Assembly: GCA_000507305.1 (NCBI GenBank)
Contig: DF239257.1
Location: 308,428-372,427, forward strand
Origin: Breviolum minutum Mf 1.05b.01
Taxonomy: Eukaryota > Sar > Dinophyceae > Suessiales > Symbiodiniaceae
Direction of reading: 5' to 3'
DNA: 64,000 nt
Shown here: one piece after another, positions 1-10,732 of the stretch
Layout: every line of letters starts with the position of its first letter
Numbering within the stretch: position 1 is the stretch's first letter
Translations under genes and position numbers: made by a program
The notes under the pieces: model-generated
What the model saw: only the letters and a program-made list of their open reading frames with translations
Told to the model about the DNA's origin: nothing
Database searches by the model: none

Positions 1-34
1 TGGCACCCAGTGAAAGGTGCTGGTTTTTAAATAT

Positions 35-145
35 CCCCTAGGATCCATGTATGGTATATATACGGTACCGTATATATACACCTACATTTTCGTGAATTTA
101 TGCCACATGTAGGTACATTGACATATACCTAATACATGAATCCTA
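35..145. repeat. MITE-like palindrome, family A (founder description)
   Basis: Family A elements are 80-110 bp imperfect palindromes. Their arms read roughly GGATCCATGTATGGTATA then TTTACCTACATTT, followed by a short loop and the reverse complement (AAATGTAGGTAAATATACC, then ATACATGGATCC). They encode nothing. Over 20 copies lie between 1 and 40 kb and none in the right-hand gene region. This copy also contains a perfect self-complementary core around 55-80 (TATACGGTACCGTATA). I infer non-autonomous DNA elements; the transposase source is not visible. Confidence 0.75.
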
Positions 146-255
146 CTGTTGATGGATGTTCAGAAATCCCAAACAACCACCTGGGATGTATAAAACCGTG
201 TAAATGATGGTGGATTCTTCATATCAACTGGTTAGCCGGATTTCTGAACCATCAA
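143..255. repeat. Dispersed inverted repeat, family E
   Basis: Starts ACTGTTGATGGTTCAGAAATC and ends in a diverged inverse of it (GCCGGATTTCTGAACCATCAAC). Other copies are at 13852-13965 and 24311-24437. It abuts the family A element on its left. Confidence 0.65.
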
Positions 256-377
256 CCGTATGGATATACATACCTAGAACCCTTTGATGACCCTAATCTT
301 GATTGGAAAAGGCCTTGTTTTGGAGGGTTGACCTTCAAAAATGGAGGTCAGTTGGGTTCTATATATAGGTATATATA

Positions 378-469
378 CCCTAGTGCTCCAAGACCCTTCT
401 GAGAGTGTATTTTGGGCAGGTTTTTATGGTCTAAATACCTCCTGAAAAGGTATTTGGAGCACTAGGGAT
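378..469. repeat. Dispersed inverted repeat, family D copy 1
   Basis: Palindromic element with arms TAGTGCTCCAA...TTGGAGCACTA and an inner GGTATTTAGACC-like stem. About 85 bases are identical to 8796-8885 as far as I can read them. Confidence 0.75.
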
Positions 470-645
470 ATATGTATATATATATATACAAATACATCAC
501 TTATAGATGATATGCCCTAAAAATCTTCACGTTTCAGGTCTCATCTCTTTCCAGCACCTTAGTGAACCAAATTGTTGTTTGTTTTGATATGTTTCTTTAG
601 GTGAAACTTATCGCAACATCGCAAAAAGTATACAAAACCTGTCGC

Positions 646-741
646 AAATGCTCCATGTATGGTATAATTTATCTACATTTGGCTGATTTTTTTTGGGTAA
701 ATGTAGGTAAATAGTCCAGTCCCATTGAACGTTTGGGATGA
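646..741. repeat. Family A MITE copy
   Basis: Arms ATGCTCCATGTATGGTATAA and GTAGGTAAATAGTCCAGTCC can be read. The loop holds a run of T. Confidence 0.65.
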
Positions 742-842
742 TAACATACTCTAAGAATCCAGGTGTGTCGGATTGGAAAGGGATTATCAATATGTTGGTT
801 TTTGAGTTTCACCATTTTTTTTTAAAGTAAGGTGGCAACGAC

Positions 843-1022
843 TTCCTGCTTGGAGGATCATCCCAGGACTTGTAAGTGGATAGTATATACAACCCCTCCA
901 TTTAGAAGCCATGAAGGAAAAGGCCATTTTGGAAGTGGAACGTTGCCCGATCCTTAGGGGACGAAAACGATCACCATGGTTGAAAAACCACCTACGAGTC
1001 CTGGGATGATCCTCCAAGCACC
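843..1022. repeat. Dispersed inverted repeat, family G
   Basis: Arms are CTTGGAGGATCATCCCAGGA and its inverse TCCTGGGATGATCCTCCAAG, enclosing a CCATTTTGGAAGTGGAACG core. Related copies are near 2110-2270, 33375-33465, 37188-37322 and 38768-38912. Confidence 0.65.
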
Positions 1023-1271
1023 CCCAAAAACTAACATGACAATGAAAAATACCCCTGGGGCCAATAGGAAACACATCTTCATTCATGTGTCATTTTCTGC
1101 CACGTTTTGCTTCTTTTATTCATTTAGGGTTGTAAACTACTGAGTTTGGTTCCTTCATGCGCTTACATTCCGACGTTCACCAAGGCTTGAGTCATGGCTT
1201 GTGGATCAGTCTTGTCAGACAAGGTGCTGTCGTTCCAAGGGAAGACGGTTGTGTTTGTGGATGCATTAATC

Positions 1272-1350
1272 TACTAGGTGGTGGCAACTCAAATATTTGT
1301 TATTTTCACCCCTACCTGGCAAAATGATCCAATTTGAGTAATATGGTTTT
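1272..1350. repeat. Truncated family B MITE
   Basis: Left part of family B (CTAGGTGGTGGCAACTCAAA and the CACCCCTACCTGG box) without a recognisable right terminus. Confidence 0.6.
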
Positions 1351-1360
1351 ATTACCATCT

Positions 1361-1454
1361 CATAGGATCCATGGGACTGGTATATATACCTCATGGAAAT
1401 CGTAAAAGTCAACTAAATGTAGATAAATATACAGTACGATACATGGATCCTATT
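1361..1454. repeat. Family A MITE copy
   Basis: Outer arms ATAGGATCCATGGGACTGG and ATACATGGATCCTAT. Confidence 0.65.
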
Positions 1455-1492
1455 ATCCATGAAAACCCCGGATTACCCAGTACAACTTGACT

Positions 1493-1597
1493 ACCCATGA
1501 CGGATCCATGGGACTGGTATATTTACCTACAGGAATGGTTGACCTTTTATGGTAAATGCAGGCAAATGTACCTTCGTCCCATGGATCCGTCATGGGC
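1493..1597. repeat. Family A MITE copy
   Basis: Outer arms CCATGACGGATCCATGGGAC and CCATGGATCCGTCATGGG are perfect inverses for about 16 bases. It lies 40 bases from the previous copy. Confidence 0.7.
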
Positions 1598-1669
1598 TAC
1601 ATTGATCTCAGATTGGTTCACCTTGGGATTCTACATACCATCCACGGAAGGGAGGCAAGATTTGTTGTT

Positions 1670-1800
1670 TTGTTTCTTGTGTGTTACATTCCCTAAAACT
1701 AACATAGCCCCTAAGAATGATGGCTTCCAATAGGAATCTCCTTTTCCAGGGAGGGCATTTGTTCCCTCGAAACTCGGGGACACCAGCAGAGAAACCTGTG
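1670..1800. repeat. Dispersed inverted repeat, family S
   Basis: Contains CCCTAAAACTAACATAGCCC followed by a 'TGGCTTCCAATAGGAATCTCC' like box. Related sequences occur near 6059, 25187, 26216 and 36692. Confidence 0.45.
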
Positions 1801-1966
1801 TAAACACCACCCTACGAAGCTCAAGAAAACACCTATTTTGCAGCACCAGATGTGCCAAATGAATGGTAAGGGGTGCTACTAAACAACCCCTTAGGGTTCA
1901 AACACCACCCCTTGGAGGGTGCTGGATTGGTAATGATATTACAAACCATTACAAAACACATCAACC

Positions 1967-2061
1967 AGATGCTCAATGTATGGTATATTCACCTACATCT
2001 ACCACCCTAAACTACTCAGTGTTGTAGGTAAATAGACCAGCTCCATTGAATGTTTGCGATA
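1967..2061. repeat. Family A2 MITE copy (subfamily description)
   Basis: Subfamily A2 has outer arms CCAGATGCTCAATG(G/T) and CATTGA(G/A)(C/T)(A/G)T and an inner box ACCCCCTAAACTACCCAGT. It shares the TATTTACCTACAT/GTAGGTAAATA stem with family A. Confidence 0.65.
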
Positions 2062-2553
2062 GGATCCATCTTCAAAAAAATATCAGTGCAACAGTCATAG
2101 TTTGTGAGGCAACCCCACCCTTCACCATCACTATACTTGGATGGTAAGTGGTTAGCAACCATGGTGATCGTTTTCGTCCCCTAAAGATCGGGCAACGTTC
2201 CACTTCGAAATGGCCGAACTTCATGGCTTGTAAATAGGGGTGAATTACTAACCACTTAGTAAGTGGGGGGCCCCCTCCTCCAAGTCTCAGACTCATTAAT
2301 CTGAAAAAAATACCAGACATGAAGAAATGAGCTACGAAAAGAACCTTTCCCTGTATGGATCCAAGCACCGAACGTCAGAGGATGAGCAAGGGGTGTACAA
2401 TCATCCGAAACGCAATGTATTTAGGTTCCATTACTATTCTCAGTTTCGGTGAGCCAGGATCCCCAAAAGGTTTTTATTACTTTCCCCCTTGAATCCTGGC
2501 AGTTTAATTTGGGGTTTCCGGGATATAATCTATAATGGCTATATAATCCCTAA

Positions 2554-2666
2554 GGATCCAATCACCTTCTCAGATGATGATTGGGGTGTATAATCACCTC
2601 CTTAGAAAGGTATTTAGGTTCCATTACCATTCTCAGAAGGTGATTGGATCCCTAGGGATAATTTAA
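2554..2666. repeat. Dispersed inverted repeat, family C
   Basis: Arms are GGATCCAATCACCTTCTCAG and its inverse CTGAGAAGGTGATTGGATCC, with an inner GTGTATAATCACCTCCTTAG stem. Other copies are at 13215-13334, 17432-17541 and, split by an insertion, 10764-11060. Confidence 0.75.
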
Positions 2667-2795
2667 TCAACCCTAATAACTTATTGAGTAGCATATGTAA
2701 CGACCAGGGCAGCCCATCCTCCAAGGTAGAGGTGGAGGTCCGATGATGCCACTTCCCACCCAATGCCAACCTTTTCGTGTCGTCATTTTTTGCCA

Positions 2796-2880
2796 GGCCT
2801 TGGCACGTTTCCGTACCAAGCCTTGTGAACGGTTGCTGGCACAAGGCAAATGTGACTTTCAGGAGCGCGATTCGCGATCC
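2796..2880 (+). CDS. Exon fragment: half of a CCCH-type zinc finger
   Basis: A plus-strand exon candidate begins after the acceptor TTTTTTGCCAG. It reads ALARFRTKPCERLLAQGKC and then DF. The Cys-x8-Cys spacing preceded by R-x-K-x-C is the start of the C-x8-C-x5-C-x3-H finger of RNA-binding proteins. The third Cys and the His are not in this exon, so the finger would have to be completed by the next exon. No donor is certain. It may belong with the exon at 13372, which carries the end of such a finger. Confidence 0.4.
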
Positions 2881-2974
2881 CCGAAGGGATGGTCCTGGAC
2901 GATTCGATCACGATCATTGGGTCCATGATGGGAATGCAATGGACGTCCTACTGGACGTCCTACGATATATTTAC

Positions 2975-3440
2975 CTACGTTTGGTTGGTTTTTATTGTAA
3001 CTACCTTAATTGGGTACATTTTTTTAAGGGGAGGTGCAATTCTATGTTGGGAACAATTTCTCATTTTTTTCAAATTGAACTTTTTGGACTTCATCCTCCG
3101 CAACAATTGGAGGATTATATGTCCCAACGCAAGTGCATCCACTGCTTTGGGCAGAGAGCTGGCTTCCTCCTCGTTTTCGATCCATTTCAGGCAGCACCTC
3201 CGAGCAGCCAAGAATTTTTCGGTCCATTTGCGGCTGAGTTCACTGGTGAGAAGAATATCTTGAGGGGATTTCCGAAGGGGCCTCATTTGGCCCTTTCGGA
3301 CCGCTTTGGAACAGCTTGAAGTCCTTGGAGCACGCCTGGATCACGATACTTATGTACGAGTCCTCAGCCAACACGACATGTCCTTGCAAGAAAGCCAGGA
3401 CTTTATCTTGACATCTCTGTCATGAGGTGAGAAAATACAC
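2975..3440. other. Coding-like block, strand unresolved
   Basis: GC content and open frames rise here. On the minus strand, frames read VLAFLQGHVVLAEDSYISIV and RKWTEKFLAARRCCLKWIEN, with an acceptor-like CTCATGACAG. On the plus strand a frame reads LEVLGARLDHDTYVRVLSQH and is followed by a good donor, GTGAGA, at about 3428, but it meets TGA just before that donor. I could not decide between them and do not recognise the product. Confidence 0.3.
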
Positions 3441-3527
3441 AGCATTTCCAGCAAACCTTGAAACATGCAACATGTAAGCTCTTACAAATTGGAGACAATT
3501 TGGATTCCACTTGAAAACTCATGATGG

Positions 3528-3645
3528 TACCCTAAGAATCCAGACCCCTCCCTAGAATAGGATTGGAACCCCCAATCCCATCCTTAAAATTAGGAATGTA
3601 GGGGTAATCCTTTTCTTAGGACATACCTGGATCCTTTGGGGTAGG
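3528..3645. repeat. Dispersed repeat, family M
   Basis: Contains CTAAGAATCCAG at the left and GTAGGGGTAATCC...CTTAGGACATACCTGGAT at the right. The right half recurs at 36035-36090. Confidence 0.5.
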
Positions 3646-4228
3646 GAACCATGAGATTTCCCTCTTTGCAACCTTATTAAAGGTTGCAGTTGCAGTTCAA
3701 TTTTGGTCATTTTGCCAACCTCCGCAATCCTAGAGAAGCTTCATGGGACTGGGTTTCTTCCAAATACATGTAATACTCCTAAACAAACTACCCAGTTTTG
3801 TGTGCAAAGCAACCATATATACATTCAGTGAGTGGATGGAATATTTGCGAACAAAAAACGTCTTCGGCTCTCTGGATGAATCAATTTTGAGAGAAAAAGA
3901 ACGGATCTCCGAAGGAAATAATGGATGGGCTCTAGCCTGTCTAGGCGGTGCTTTGTCAAAGAGCTTCTGTCACAGGAATTTTGTGATACAAATCTGGAAA
4001 CGATTCCCAGTTTGACGCACATTTTTGAGGATTATAATTTATATTTCACCCCAGTGAAACTGAACCCATTGGATTTAATAGGGCGCCATTTATAAGGGGC
4101 CGGACCCCCATGTCATACATCACTCCATTTATAAATCGATGGTGTTTTGGGGTGGGTTAAAACCTTGGACTTGACTCTCTGTTTTCCAACCATGGACCAA
4201 ATCTGCGTTCAATCAATGCTTGTTTCTG

Positions 4229-4353
4229 GTTCCCTGTATAGGTGGGATCGGTAGCATATAATCACCCAATTGGCAATATATACCATTTATATACCACTCA
4301 TATATTGCCAATTGGGTGATTTTTCATGCTACCGATCCCACCTATTAAAGGGA
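4229..4353. repeat. Long near-perfect palindrome, family N
   Basis: The left arm starts near GGTTCCCTGTATAGGTGGGA and continues TCGGTAGCATATAATCACCC; the right arm is its inverse, ending CCGATCCCACCTAT. Arms are about 50 bases around a TATATACCATTTATATACC centre, enough to form a cruciform or strong RNA hairpin. A diverged relative is at 36391-36500. Confidence 0.75.
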
Positions 4354-5079
4354 ACCAGGAAACAACCCATTGCTTCAAGGAGAAATGTCAGTATTCCCAT
4401 GTGAGTTGGGTACGACGAAATCCCTGCAAGGTGTTCGGAGGGGTTGGGTTGGGTTTGGGGATGGGCGGAGGCAATGTGGTGGCCGTTTTGTTTGTTTGGT
4501 AGTGGTAGACCCTGGAAGATAAAGGGCTGAAACCTACAATTTGTTCAAATCACCTATGAAAAGAAGGGAAAATGATCTGAACTAAAGCTCCAGGGAATTA
4601 TGTTTCATGTGAATTTTCCAGGGGTTTAGCTTTGAGACGAGGTGGTTGAAGGCAAGAACAACACAAATGAAGGAATATGTATACAGGATGTGGATGGATG
4701 TGGTTTGACGAAGATGTTCTAGATGTTTAAAACCTTGGGGGAGAAGACTTTGACTTTGACAATTTGACGAATATATATCTCAAATTGGGTTGGAACCACC
4801 ACCTAGATATTTGCGTGAAGTCAATAGCTTTGTCAATAGTAGTTGAGTCTTAGTGGTTCCGTTTGGTGGTTCAGCCAACGGACATCCCCGAAACCTCTTC
4901 GGCTGAAACCAACCTTTAACCGCCTGTGTCCCACAAGCCCAGCCGCGATCCAGTCGGTACGGTACGTCCTTAAAGGGAAGGGATGGGATTACACCGATCG
5001 AGTTCCCTACACCTAGAAGGGATGGGATTGAAGCCTTAGATCCTATTCGATCGCTGGGTGGTGGTTTCAATTTTGTATG

Positions 5080-5167
5080 TCATGGGACTTTTGTATATGT
5101 ACCTAGTAATTTACCATCAGAATCAACTATAAATGTAGGTTTATATACAGTTTGTCCCATGGATCCT
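5080..5167. repeat. Family A MITE copy
   Basis: Left arm CATGGGACTTTTGTATATGT; right arm ATATACAGTTTGTCCCATGG. Confidence 0.6.
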
Positions 5168-5173
5168 CTGTAT

Positions 5174-5281
5174 CTAGGTGGTGGTTTCATTTTTTTTTGT
5201 AATTTTCACCTGAAATTGGGGGAAGATGTTCATTTTGACTAATATTCTTCAGATGGGTTGGTTCAACCACCAACCAGCTAG
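5174..5281. repeat. Family B MITE copy
   Basis: Complete element, CTAGGTGGTGGTTTC...GGTTCAACCACCAACCAGCTAG. It lies directly beside a family A copy. No clear target duplication (GTAT left, GAAT right). Confidence 0.65.
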
Positions 5282-6565
5282 GAATTGGCTTGGATTCTTA
5301 AAAAAATGGGTGGCTCGTCATCACCAGGATGGTTCCATTCCATTTTTAGTAGCTTCGGGAATCCCAACCTAAATCGACTCATTTTGTCACGAGCCAGCAT
5401 CCTGGGTGGAGACCAAACCTATAACCCACCGTGAGTTTAGATGGCTCGGCTTTGATTGACGTTTTCTCCATACTCAAACAGCATGGGTGATCCTCTTGTC
5501 TACCACAAAGAAAAAGGATAAAGTATCATCCTTTAGACCCCAACAACTCATGAAACATGTTGTTTTTTTTTTCAGACTTTAAATACGGGTTGGCACCGGC
5601 CGAAAAATGAAGGAAACGTAGGTTCCCATGGGATGTTTTTGGGACTTCGGTATCCTCGGAACCCCCGGAAGTCCCCCCAAACCAAACAAAAACAGAACAT
5701 GGTCTTCTTTGGTTTGTTTAGTTGGTGATTCTTTTAAACTGATTCTACCATGGGATTCATCACCGTTTGATAAACTACCATTTGGTAGGAATAGTTTTTG
5801 GAACTTTTCCAAGCATCGAACAAACAAATCTAAGTTTACCACAAAGACAAAGGATACAGTATCATGTTTCTATCTGAAGTATCCTGTACGGTTTCTCTTG
5901 CCACCAAGCAAAAATTGAGACTTCATTAATTTGATCTACACAATGTAAGTGCCGTACATGCAAACAAAGTAAAGTTGGTATACTTATCTAGACACCCACC
6001 AATTGAAAGCATCTATTTCTCATCTCTCTCTCTCTCTCTATATATATATATACATATACCCTCCCCAAAAGTAACATAGCCCCTAAACATGGATGGTTGG
6101 AAGATTAATTTCGTTTTGGGATAGTTTCAGAGGCTATGTCAGTTTCAGGGAGTCTATACTGTATATACATTGCACTCAGTATACAAGAGCAACCTTGTGA
6201 TAGCTTCAGGTCGCTTATTCGCCTCACCGTTGCAACAACCATACTTGCCTGGATGGTCGCCAATGTCTCTTGGACGATAGTTTGATTGGAGAGGACGGAT
6301 GGTCTTCCTAGGCTTGATGGCTGGCAGTTTGAAAGATACAAATTAGTAGGTTTGTCCGACGGTTTGTCCTACTAAAATATTAAAATGATGGATATGATGG
6401 ATTTTTGTGAAGGATATTCTTTTGAGGGGTTCCAAAATTTTGAGACAAACCATGACAAACCCCTACGTGATTCAAAGTCCTTGAACAATCAGATCGCGCA
6501 AGAGAGTTTGCGTGGTACCCTTTGTACATCATGCACTGTAGAAAGTGGATTTCTCATAATTGTTT

Positions 6566-6664
6566 GTAGTTGGTGGTTTCAACGATTTTGTATTTTCACC
6601 CCTAGGGAAGATGTCTATTTTGACTCATATTTTCCACATGGGTTGGTTCAACCACCAACTAGGT
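6566..6664. repeat. Family B MITE copy with 4-bp TSD
   Basis: Termini GTAGTTGGTGGTTTCAA and GGTTCAACCACCAACTAG. The flanks GTTT|...|GTTT form a 4-bp duplication. Confidence 0.75.
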
Positions 6665-7191
6665 TTCCTTACTTCCACTGGGATGATTTGTAGGAGTCCG
6701 ACCCTTGGGCTTCGAAAAACTGCCACGAAAAACCTCCGGACGAAGAAGTACCAGGTTTTCTTGGAGCTTAAGATTTTGATCCCAAAGTTCCCTTCGAGTC
6801 CCGAGTCGGGTGGACATCTCCCAAGAAGAAGTATCGTTGAAAAGGTTTGACCTACTTGTAGCCGTTTTTGAAGGGTGTACCAGTGTACCATTTTCAGGAA
6901 TGAAATGGTATTCTTTTTTGTATAGATATATGGCTCTTGTAGTTGATGGGTTGTTGTGGGCAAGCCCGTTTCAATGTGTTTTTCTCCCTACTACTGGTAC
7001 TGTTTCATCGTGGTGGCACCCTTTTGCTTGAGGATTTTTGTTTGCTTTTAAATGGGATTCCATATTTGATCTTTTTTTGGATTGGGATTCGTTGTAAAAC
7101 TCATTTCGTTTGGGGGGCCAACTTGGATCCATGTGTTTTTGTGCTCAGCATTGTTGGTTTTTGTTGTCCCTATGTTCATCTTCAAAAAAAA

Positions 7192-7215
7192 CAAGTCACA
7201 CCCTGTGTGACTTGT
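7192..7215. repeat. Short perfect hairpin
   Basis: ACAAGTCACAC, a 3-base loop, then GTGTGACTTGT. No T-tract follows, so it is not a classical terminator, and I assign no function. Confidence 0.5.
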
Positions 7216-7333
7216 CTAGGCGCAAGCTGTACATTAGGTTTCTTAGATCGCAGTGTGATCTATCATATGGATCGAGCGTTTGTCAGACACATGGCTCACT
7301 ATAGCAGTTGAACAGGACAAATTCATGAATCTA

Positions 7334-7431
7334 CTAGGTGGTGGTTTCAAATATTTTTGATTTTCAACCCTACCTGGGGAAATGATCCAATTTGACTAAT
7401 ATTTTTCAGATTGGTTGAAACCACCAACTAG
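7334..7431. repeat. Family B MITE copy with TSD
   Basis: Element flanked by ATCTA on both sides. Confidence 0.75.
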
Positions 7432-7770
7432 ATCTAGTTTCACCCAAACACTTTTTGAGGACGATGGTTGTAACACCACAAATCAATCAGTAGAAGGCTT
7501 CCTGGATCCATAACAGCTGGGTTGGATTTTTGAGCCAGACACCACGAGTCCACAACTAATTCCAAGAGGATGGATATCCATCGCCATTTGGAGACACTTT
7601 TCGGCCACGAAAGTGAAAGTCAAGTCTTGAATGCCGACGGGCCGAAGAAAACTTGTAGTCGCTCTCCAACCCTCCAACTTGTTTTGGCAATGGAGTTACA
7701 ATCACTTCCACAAGTTGATAGACGGGCCCTTCAACATATTAGAGACGAGCCGATCAGTCTGGTTTTCCAG

Positions 7771-7872
7771 GGAGTGCATCAAAAGTCATGCGTTTTAGCT
7801 TGAACGACACCGAGCTGGACGGCAGAGAGCTGGTCAAATACTTGGCAACTCTGAAATCCTGCATCTTCCAAT
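7771..7872 (+). CDS. Exon, possibly leucine-rich repeat type
   Basis: A 102-bp plus-strand exon lies between the acceptor CTGGTTTTCCAG and the donor GTAAGC. Its protein-like frame reads SASKVMRFSLNDTELDGREL and then VKYLATLKSCIFQ. The spacing F-x-L-N-x-T-x-L-x-G-x-E-L resembles one LRR unit, but it is isolated 8.6 kb upstream of the clear LRR exons, so membership of that gene is inferred. Both splice signals are good. Confidence 0.5.
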
Positions 7873-8089
7873 GTAAGCGGAAACGCTAAGACATGACAAT
7901 CTCAATGATCATCAGCAAACTGCAGATGGATAAGCCAAAGTTTGAGCCAATTAAAACAGATGATTTGAAGCTAAGCATCCACTCATTTACCAAAGGAAAA
8001 CACAAATCTTCCCAAACTTCCAGACGTTTTTCTTAAAATGTTCGTACATTCAAATTCATGGAGGCGTACACAATATATGCAATTTGTGT

Positions 8090-8157
8090 TGTATATCATG
8101 TATTTACCTACATTTGGGTAGTTGACGGGGTAAATGTAGGTAAATATACCATACCCT
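8090..8157. repeat. Family A MITE copy
   Basis: Inner stem TATTTACCTACATTTGGG / TAAATGTAGGTAAATATACC with a GGTAGTTGACGGGG loop. The outer left arm is decayed. Confidence 0.6.
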
Positions 8158-8159
8158 TA

Positions 8160-8272
8160 GTCTTCCAAATACCTCCTGAGGTTTGTTGTTTTGGGTATAT
8201 GTTTTTGGGGTCCAGTCATACCTCCAACCCCCAGGTGTTTGGAAGCCTTCGGATATAGAGGATGGATACCAC
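8160..8272. repeat. Dispersed inverted repeat, family J
   Basis: Arms are GTCTTCCAAATACCTCCTGA and GGTGTTTGGAAGCC, with an inner GGGGTCCAGTCATACCTCC. The second copy, at 12652-12766, lies in the same orientation class. Confidence 0.6.
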
Positions 8273-8301
8273 CTGCCAGTTATTTCCGGGGTTACAAGGG
8301 T

Positions 8302-8415
8302 GTCCATGGTACTTAGTAGTTAACTGGGTTATAACCCCTATATAAGTAGGTTATAAGTCCCATAAGTAGGTTATACACCAACTTACTAACTAGTTACTAA
8401 CTTCCATGGGTCCAC
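8302..8415. repeat. Dispersed inverted repeat, family F
   Basis: Contains GTCCATGGTACTTAG, GGGTTATAACCCCTATA, CATAAGTAGGTTATA and TACTAACTTCCATGGGTCC. Related copies are at 9731-9858, 24443-24566, 37396-37526 and 38394-38516. Confidence 0.65.
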
Positions 8416-8632
8416 CCCAGCACTTCTTTATAAACCCTGAATTTTTTCTTCGGATCCCTTCATGTATCCCAAGTCAGAGGATTTTCATGAATTTTTTGAA
8501 TGTCAGCCAAAGGGTGGGTTTTTGTCTTGAACCTTTAGCTTCTTACACGGTGGGCGAAAAAAAAGACAGTTGCAAGTAATGTCACCTATGTCACTTTCTC
8601 CGTATTTCGGGGTGAAATGATCCAGTCCAGGT

Positions 8633-8720
8633 AATTCAACGTGACCTTTTCATCCCCTTGTTTGGAGGTCACTTAACCGTTAAAAAGGGGTCACTTAACC
8701 ATCCCAAAAAGGTCACCAGC
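8633..8720. repeat. Dispersed repeat, family K
   Basis: Repeated GTGACC/GGTCAC boxes (TTGGAGGTCACTTAACC) in inverted arrangement. Other copies are at 11366-11468 and 13715-13790. Confidence 0.55.
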
Positions 8721-8795
8721 AGAATTGCCAGGGTGAAAGCTATGTATTTTCAGCCAACAAAAAAGGGGGCTCCAAAACTCCATTGTATAACACCC

Positions 8796-8885
8796 CTATA
8801 GTGCTCCAAGACCCTTCTGAGAGTGTATTTTGGGCAGGTTTTTATGGTCTAAATACCTCCTGAAAAGGTATTTGGAGCACTAGGG
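8796..8885. repeat. Family D copy 2
   Basis: Reads the same as 378-469 across about 85 bases although the flanks differ. Confidence 0.75.
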
Positions 8886-9049
8886 CAGGATCGTTTTTTT
8901 CGGGGCCATTGAATTGTAGGATTCCATCCACAGATTTGACGGTAGAATTGTCACGTCCAGAGGTCGCTTCGCGCACTCGGAGGAGGACGTTTTTGTCGAC
9001 GACATGATATGTGTGGCACGATGCACGACGTTTGTTGAAAGATATTTGA

Positions 9050-9145
9050 TGTATCCCTAAGGATCCATGCGATTGGCATATTCACCTACATGAATGGTTG
9101 ATTTTTATGGTAAATGTAGGTAAATATACCATACATGGATCCAAT
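9050..9145. repeat. Family A MITE copy
   Basis: Arms GGATCCATGCGATTGGCATA and TATACCATACATGGATCC. Confidence 0.65.
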
Positions 9146-9730
9146 GGGTATAGAAAGAGCAATTGTTTATTTCTACCCAAATTATAGCAACCTCACACGA
9201 CCTCACCCCAAATGCCCGGGGAACCCCCCAACAAATGGCCTTATTTCAGGAAAATCTAGGTTGGTGAAATATTATAATGTGGCCAGAACATTTAGAGAGG
9301 ATTGTTTTTGTTTGAACAAATAACATAGATAGCATTTTGAATCTAGAATTATATAAAAGTCATTTTTAAAAAACATGACATCACATTGATATGAAAAGCT
9401 CCAAGTGCGTTTTTTAGGAAAGGGAGTTTCTCTACACAGATGCCAAAAAAAACATCTTTTGTGGTGGAAATTCTTACGACTCACAAAAACTACCCAAGAT
9501 GTGGGTACAAACAAAACACCTAGTTACACTCCCGGATCAACTAGCATAGCGATTGCTGGAAAAATGGACCCGGAGTGAGTCGATGTATTTCCTACAAAAT
9601 ATGGTGATTTTCCATACTAGCTATGGTAGTTTACTGGAGGGTAGTATGCATGAACTTCGTATAATTTTTGCAAAAGCTTATGGATTCCAGAATCCCCCAT
9701 GGCTATCCCCAAGCGACTTTGTATACTTGG

Positions 9731-9858
9731 ATGTCCATGGTACTTAGCTGGGTTATAACCCCTATATATGTATAGGTTATATGTGCCATAAGTAGGTGAA
9801 ATTAAATCAACCAACTTACTAACTATAGTTATATACTAACTTCCATGGGTCCACCCCA
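9731..9858. repeat. Family F copy
   Basis: Shares GTCCATGGTACTTAGCTGGG and TACTAACTTCCATGGGTCCA with 8302-8415. Confidence 0.65.
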
Positions 9859-10144
9859 GTAAGGCTACATATTAACCCCTGCAATTAGTGAGATACTTGA
9901 AACATGACTTTTACATACAGCCTCAAAGGCTGTGAAGCTCAGATAGTGTTGAAAAGATAGTCAAAACAACTGATGCTGAAACTACCTAGTTTTCCCACGC
10001 GAATTTACTCACAATGGAAGCCCCAATAATTGGTGGGTTTGGTGTTGTTCCATGATTTTTCCCTATGGCAAAAAAACAAAAGTGATTTCGAAGTAAGTTT
10101 TCCAGGGTGTGTCGTGAAGACACACAACACAACACATATGACAG

Positions 10145-10262
10145 GTGCATATGGATGTTTCCGAAAATAGTGGCACCCCCAAATCATCCATTTTAATAGG
10201 GTTTTCCATTGTAAATCATCCATTTTCGGGTATCACCATCTACAGAAACACCCATATATGTA
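10145..10262. repeat. Dispersed inverted repeat, family P
   Basis: Left GGATGTTTCCGAAAATAGTG, centre ATAGGGTTTTCCATTGTAAA, right CTACAGAAACACCC. An inverted relative is at 16165-16275. Confidence 0.55.
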
Positions 10263-10386
10263 TAGAACCAACTGATTGATTCTCAGTTTGGGCTTATGGC
10301 TTAGTCAATGACCTCATCGAGAGTCAGGAATTCTCCCCCCAAAAAAGTGTTTTAACATTCAAACGCAGGACAAATTCATGAATCTA

Positions 10387-10487
10387 CTAGGTAATGGTTT
10401 CAAACATTTTTTTATGTTCATCCCTACTTGGGGAAATAATCTAATTTGACTAATGCTTTCAGATGGGTTGGTTCAACCACAAACTGG
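10387..10487. repeat. Family B MITE copy, diverged
   Basis: Left CTAGGTAATGGTTTCAAAC, right GGTTCAACCACAAACTGG. Both termini carry substitutions. Confidence 0.65.
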
Positions 10488-10732
10488 ATTTGTTTTCATA
10501 TGCAAACTTAGGAATCATTCAAAATTGCCCAGATTCATCCAGACTCCTATTTTTGTCTGAAGTATTCTGAAGGGGATTCTGTTAGAATTTATCAGCCTTA
10601 GGCCTTAAGTCCCGATTTTTTGGGTCCAATGAAAAGCACTTTTTTGAGATCTGTTTTGAATGAGCAAACTTTCCAAATCTAGACCCTTACACCCCCAACT
10701 TTCCCCTCGCTTATAAGACGAGTACAAGTATA

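Noticed and set aside
7192-7320. Possible tRNA or snRNA around the hairpin at 7192
   Set aside because: No T-loop GTTCRA box, no acceptor stem, and no four-arm fold could be drawn.
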